Source: Thermococcus sp.
Lineage (GTDB): Archaea > Methanobacteriota_B > Thermococci > Thermococcales > Thermococcaceae
NCBI GenBank assembly: GCA_015522395.1
Contig: WAMH01000251.1
Coordinates: 1 to 6,228, forward strand
Reading direction: 5' to 3'
Length of the DNA stretch: 6,228 bases
Position numbers and translations under genes: made by a program. Below, piece by piece: positions 4,327 to 6,228 of the stretch (positions within the stretch are counted from its first letter, which is position 1; every line of letters begins with the position of its first letter). Under the pieces are notes generated by a model. That model was not told where the DNA came from. It ran no database searches and saw only the letters and a program-made list of their open reading frames with translations.

Positions 4327-5265
4327 ATGCCCTTGGAGAAGGTCGCCTACGATACCGCCGCCACGATCCTTCAAGATTTCGCGCCCAACGTTGTTTCGAT
4401 TTCAAAACCCCCCTGGAGCAACAGACCCCACAACGGAAAGCTCAAGAGGCTAATTCTCCAGCTCGGCTCGGGAAAGGGCAGGTTCTCCGAGATTACGGGG
4501 ATTCCAAGGTCGATAGGTTGCATAGGGAACAACCGATTCCTCCTCCGGAGGGAGCCCCTGAGTGTCGAGCGCGTTAAAGAGCTCATCGGGGAGTTCAAGA
4601 AGGCAGGTGGGGAGGAGCTATGGTTAACCAACTACGATAACCTTGATTACCTCCTGTCCATAGCTTCCTACGCCGTTGAAATGGAGATTCCGCAGATTTA
4701 CGCGGTGGTTCTGCTGGAGGATCTCGATGGAATAAAGCCCGTAGAGGGAGTTCGATTCATAGCGGAGCTCGAGTATTCGCCGGAAAACTTCCAGAAGCTT
4801 GAGGCCCAGGGCTGGCTCCACGGGGCCCTGGTGATGATCAGGGGTTCGGACCTCGATGAACTCAGGGGCCTCAAGACCACCTTTCCAGGGGAGATCTACG
4901 TCGACGTTCTCTACCCCGGATCCGCCAGAAAGCTGGACTTCAACGTCCTCGAGGTAAGGCGTGTCATGAACCCGAGTACCGAGGCTTACAGCGACTGTCT
5001 GGCTGGGACCCTTGCCATAACTGCCGATGGTTACGCCCTGCCCTGCCCCCTGCTAAGGAACTACGTCGTTGCCGACGCGAGGGAGACGGGGATAAAGGGG
5101 ATCCTACGTAAGAAGAGGCTCAAGGAGTCCTGGAGGTTCACCAGGGACAGGATTGAAACTTGCAAGACATGTCCATTCCGCTACGTATGTCACGACTGCC
5201 GTGCCCTAGAGTATCAGGCGACCGGGGAAATAGACGGGATAGAATACTGCCCGATACGCCTTTAG
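4327..5265 (+). CDS. SPASM-domain Fe-S protein with degenerate radical-SAM core (pseudo-radical-SAM)
   Basis: A 312-residue protein counted from ATG 4327; GTG 4324 would add one residue. The C-terminus is a full seven-cysteine SPASM domain: C224-x10-G-x4-C240, then C279-x2-C282-x5-C288-x2-C291, then C308. Such domains normally carry auxiliary 4Fe-4S clusters in peptide- or protein-modifying radical-SAM enzymes. The middle, REPLSVERVKELIGEFKKAG (76-95) then GEELWLT, reads like the first helix-strand unit of a radical-SAM barrel. But where C-x3-C-x2-C should stand there is C65-x3-N69-x2-L72, and the SAM-binding GGEP position reads NYDN (102-105). So it probably does not bind the radical cluster or SAM, and may be an Fe-S scaffold, substrate carrier or sensor. 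I cannot name its substrate. The gene has no frameshift. It overlaps the convergent regulator by 4 bases and starts 90 bases after moaE, from its own promoter. Confidence 0.8.
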   Translation: MPLEKVAYDTAATILQDFAPNVVSISKPPWSNRPHNGKLKRLILQLGSGKGRFSEITGIPRSIGCIGNNRFLLRREPLSVERVKELIGEFKKAGGEELWLTNYDNLDYLLSIASYAVEMEIPQIYAVVLLEDLDGIKPVEGVRFIAELEYSPENFQKLEAQGWLHGALVMIRGSDLDELRGLKTTFPGEIYVDVLYPGSARKLDFNVLEVRRVMNPSTEAYSDCLAGTLAITADGYALPCPLLRNYVVADARETGIKGILRKKRLKESWRFTRDRIETCKTCPFRYVCHDCRALEYQATGEIDGIEYCPIRL

Positions 5266-6179
5266 AATTCCAGTATGGAGCGCCAGCCACTCCCGTCCTT
5301 TTTAACTCTTCTTTCGTACATCGTCCTTGCGTTTCTATCGTTCATCTCCCTGAAGGCCGGTTCGAAGTACTCTATGAGGAGCTTGTCAACGTAGTTGCTG
5401 AACTCCAGAACCCTGCTCCCCAGATCCTCCTTTGAGGAAAAGAACCACTCGAGTATGTAGCCGTGTCCCGGCAGAACCCCCACCATGATCTCGTAGTCCT
5501 TGAACCTCTCCAGAACCTTCTCATCGAGTTCGCGGGTTATTCCTATCACGCCCCTGTCGTGGACGTTCATGTCCGGTAACGGGACTATCTCCGCGATTAT
5601 GCCCTCCTTCCTGAGGCGCTCTATCATGTACCTAACCGTCGGCCGACTCTTGCCGAGTCTCCTCGCTATCTCTGTAATGGGGGTTCTCGCGTCCCACTTC
5701 ATGATGTCCATGAGAATCGCGTAGTCGTAGCTCAGCTCCCAGTCCCCGAAGTTGTCGTCCCCGCTGTAGGGATAGGCCCTTACCTCATAGTACTCAAAAT
5801 CGTCGGAGTACTTTGACAGCATCTCCCCCACGAGATCCTTCTGGCCGTCGGGTATCTGGAGGGTTGCTGAGAGTCCGTTCTTGAAACCGAAGGCCGGGTT
5901 CACGTAGTTCACAAAGGGATTTTGGGTTATTTTTTCTGCAGTGAGCAGGAGGTCCTCTGAGGGGACGCTCAGAAACGCCACGAAGCTCCTCAGCCCGAGC
6001 CTTTTGATGTTAAAACGTGTGCTGACGACAAGGTATTTGCCGTAGTACTTGTCGTACAGTCTCTTCAGCCTGTAGTATTCTATTCCCTCGGCTTCCGCTA
6101 TCTTCCTTAGGCTGTTGAGTGGATGCCTCTCGAGCAGTTCTACCAGGAACTCAAGCTCTTCCATGTCAGGCCCGTTCAT
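5262..6179 (-). CDS. Transcriptional regulator with two tandem HTH/Lrp-AsnC-like halves
   Basis: A 305-residue protein that looks internally duplicated. The first half has a helix-turn-helix-like stretch (LNSLRKIAEAEGIEYYRLKRLYDKY, 21-45) followed by a ligand-domain-like alpha-beta segment (50-137). The second half has a clearer winged HTH (TPITEIARRLGKSRPTVRYMIERLRKEGII, 166-195), again followed by an alpha-beta segment (197-275). The order HTH then small alpha-beta domain is that of Lrp/AsnC regulators, here probably two in one chain. It has no membrane segment and no cysteine, so it is unlikely itself to bind an Fe-S cluster. Siroheme decarboxylases also use an Lrp-like fold, so an enzyme is a remote alternative. 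ATG 6179 is chosen from the TATA distance; an in-frame ATG at 6164 would shorten it by five residues. Its 3' end overlaps the SPASM gene, which is a candidate target. Confidence 0.85.
   Translation of the reverse strand: MNGPDMEELEFLVELLERHPLNSLRKIAEAEGIEYYRLKRLYDKYYGKYLVVSTRFNIKRLGLRSFVAFLSVPSEDLLLTAEKITQNPFVNYVNPAFGFKNGLSATLQIPDGQKDLVGEMLSKYSDDFEYYEVRAYPYSGDDNFGDWELSYDYAILMDIMKWDARTPITEIARRLGKSRPTVRYMIERLRKEGIIAEIVPLPDMNVHDRGVIGITRELDEKVLERFKDYEIMVGVLPGHGYILEWFFSSKEDLGSRVLEFSNYVDKLLIEYFEPAFREMNDRNARTMYERRVKKDGSGWRSILEF
5299..5314 (+). terminator. Weak T-rich terminator candidate after the SPASM gene
   Basis: TTTTTAACTCTTCTTT lies 34 bases past the SPASM stop, inside the 3' coding part of the opposing regulator. 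Pyrimidine-rich, T-rich tracts of this type can terminate archaeal transcription, but coding constraint on the other strand (KK codons) may explain it. Confidence 0.25.
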
Positions 6180-6201
6180 GGTGCCGCCCCTCGAACGGGA
6201 A

Positions 6202-6212
6202 AAGGTTATATC
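6202..6212 (-). promoter_or_regulatory. Promoter of the Lrp-like regulator, probably leaderless
   Basis: The minus strand reads GATATAACCTT, centred about 29 bases before ATG 6179, so the transcript should start within a few bases of the start codon. The sequence before the ATG (GAGGGGCGGCACC) has no GGTG motif of the kind seen at the six leadered promoters. ATATAACCTT is identical to the promoter core at 4297-4306. Only 49 bases upstream of the gene are in the window, so further operator sites may be cut off. Confidence 0.55.
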
Positions 6213-6228
6213 TTTTCATGTATTAAAC

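Noticed and set aside
4831..4837. GTGATGA resembling a C box of an archaeal C/D guide RNA
   Set aside because: No matching D box (CTGA) at suitable distance, and the site lies within the SPASM coding sequence.

Overview
The window looks like chromosomal DNA of a hyperthermophilic euryarchaeon of the order Thermococcales, probably Thermococcus. Reasons seen in the sequence: archaeal promoters (TTTAAA or TATATA boxes about 25 bases ahead of very short leaders), GGTG-type ribosome binding sites, GC-rich compact coding with almost no spacers, and an archaeal ether-lipid gene. Genus is inferred from gene style, not from a marker gene.

Layout from left to right. (1) A partial minus-strand gene, probably DUF3201-like, runs off the left edge. 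(2) A minus-strand gene encodes a membrane-anchored LEA14/WHy-type protein. (3) Divergent from it, carS makes CDP-archaeol. (4) A ubiquitin-like MoaD protein is followed at once by an E1-like MoeB/ThiF/UbaA adenylyltransferase. (5) A minus-strand lipoprotein gene overlaps the E1 gene tail to tail by 8 bases. (6) Divergent from the lipoprotein is moaE. (7) After an AT-rich 90-base spacer comes a SPASM-domain protein whose radical-SAM core has lost its cluster and SAM motifs. (8) A minus-strand regulator with two HTH/Lrp-like halves overlaps that gene tail to tail by 4 bases.

The clearest functional theme is pterin cofactor sulfuration. The E1-like enzyme should adenylate the C-terminal Gly-Gly of MoaD, the thiocarboxylated MoaD then feeds MoaE, and the product is the molybdopterin dithiolene that in Thermococcales mostly carries tungsten. 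The same MoaD/E1 pair may also serve in tRNA thiolation or protein conjugation. The LEA14-like protein and the lipoprotein are both predicted to face outside and are rich in N-glycosylation sequons. They have no visible link to the cofactor genes.

The least explained part is the right end. The degenerate radical-SAM/SPASM protein and the duplicated Lrp-like regulator converge, overlap, share the promoter core ATATAACCTT, and are the only two genes here that look leaderless. A perfect 15-base palindrome lies just upstream of the SPASM promoter. This may be a small self-contained unit of regulator plus non-catalytic Fe-S protein. That is inference. All eight complete genes are intact, and I saw no mobile element, CRISPR array, tRNA or rRNA.
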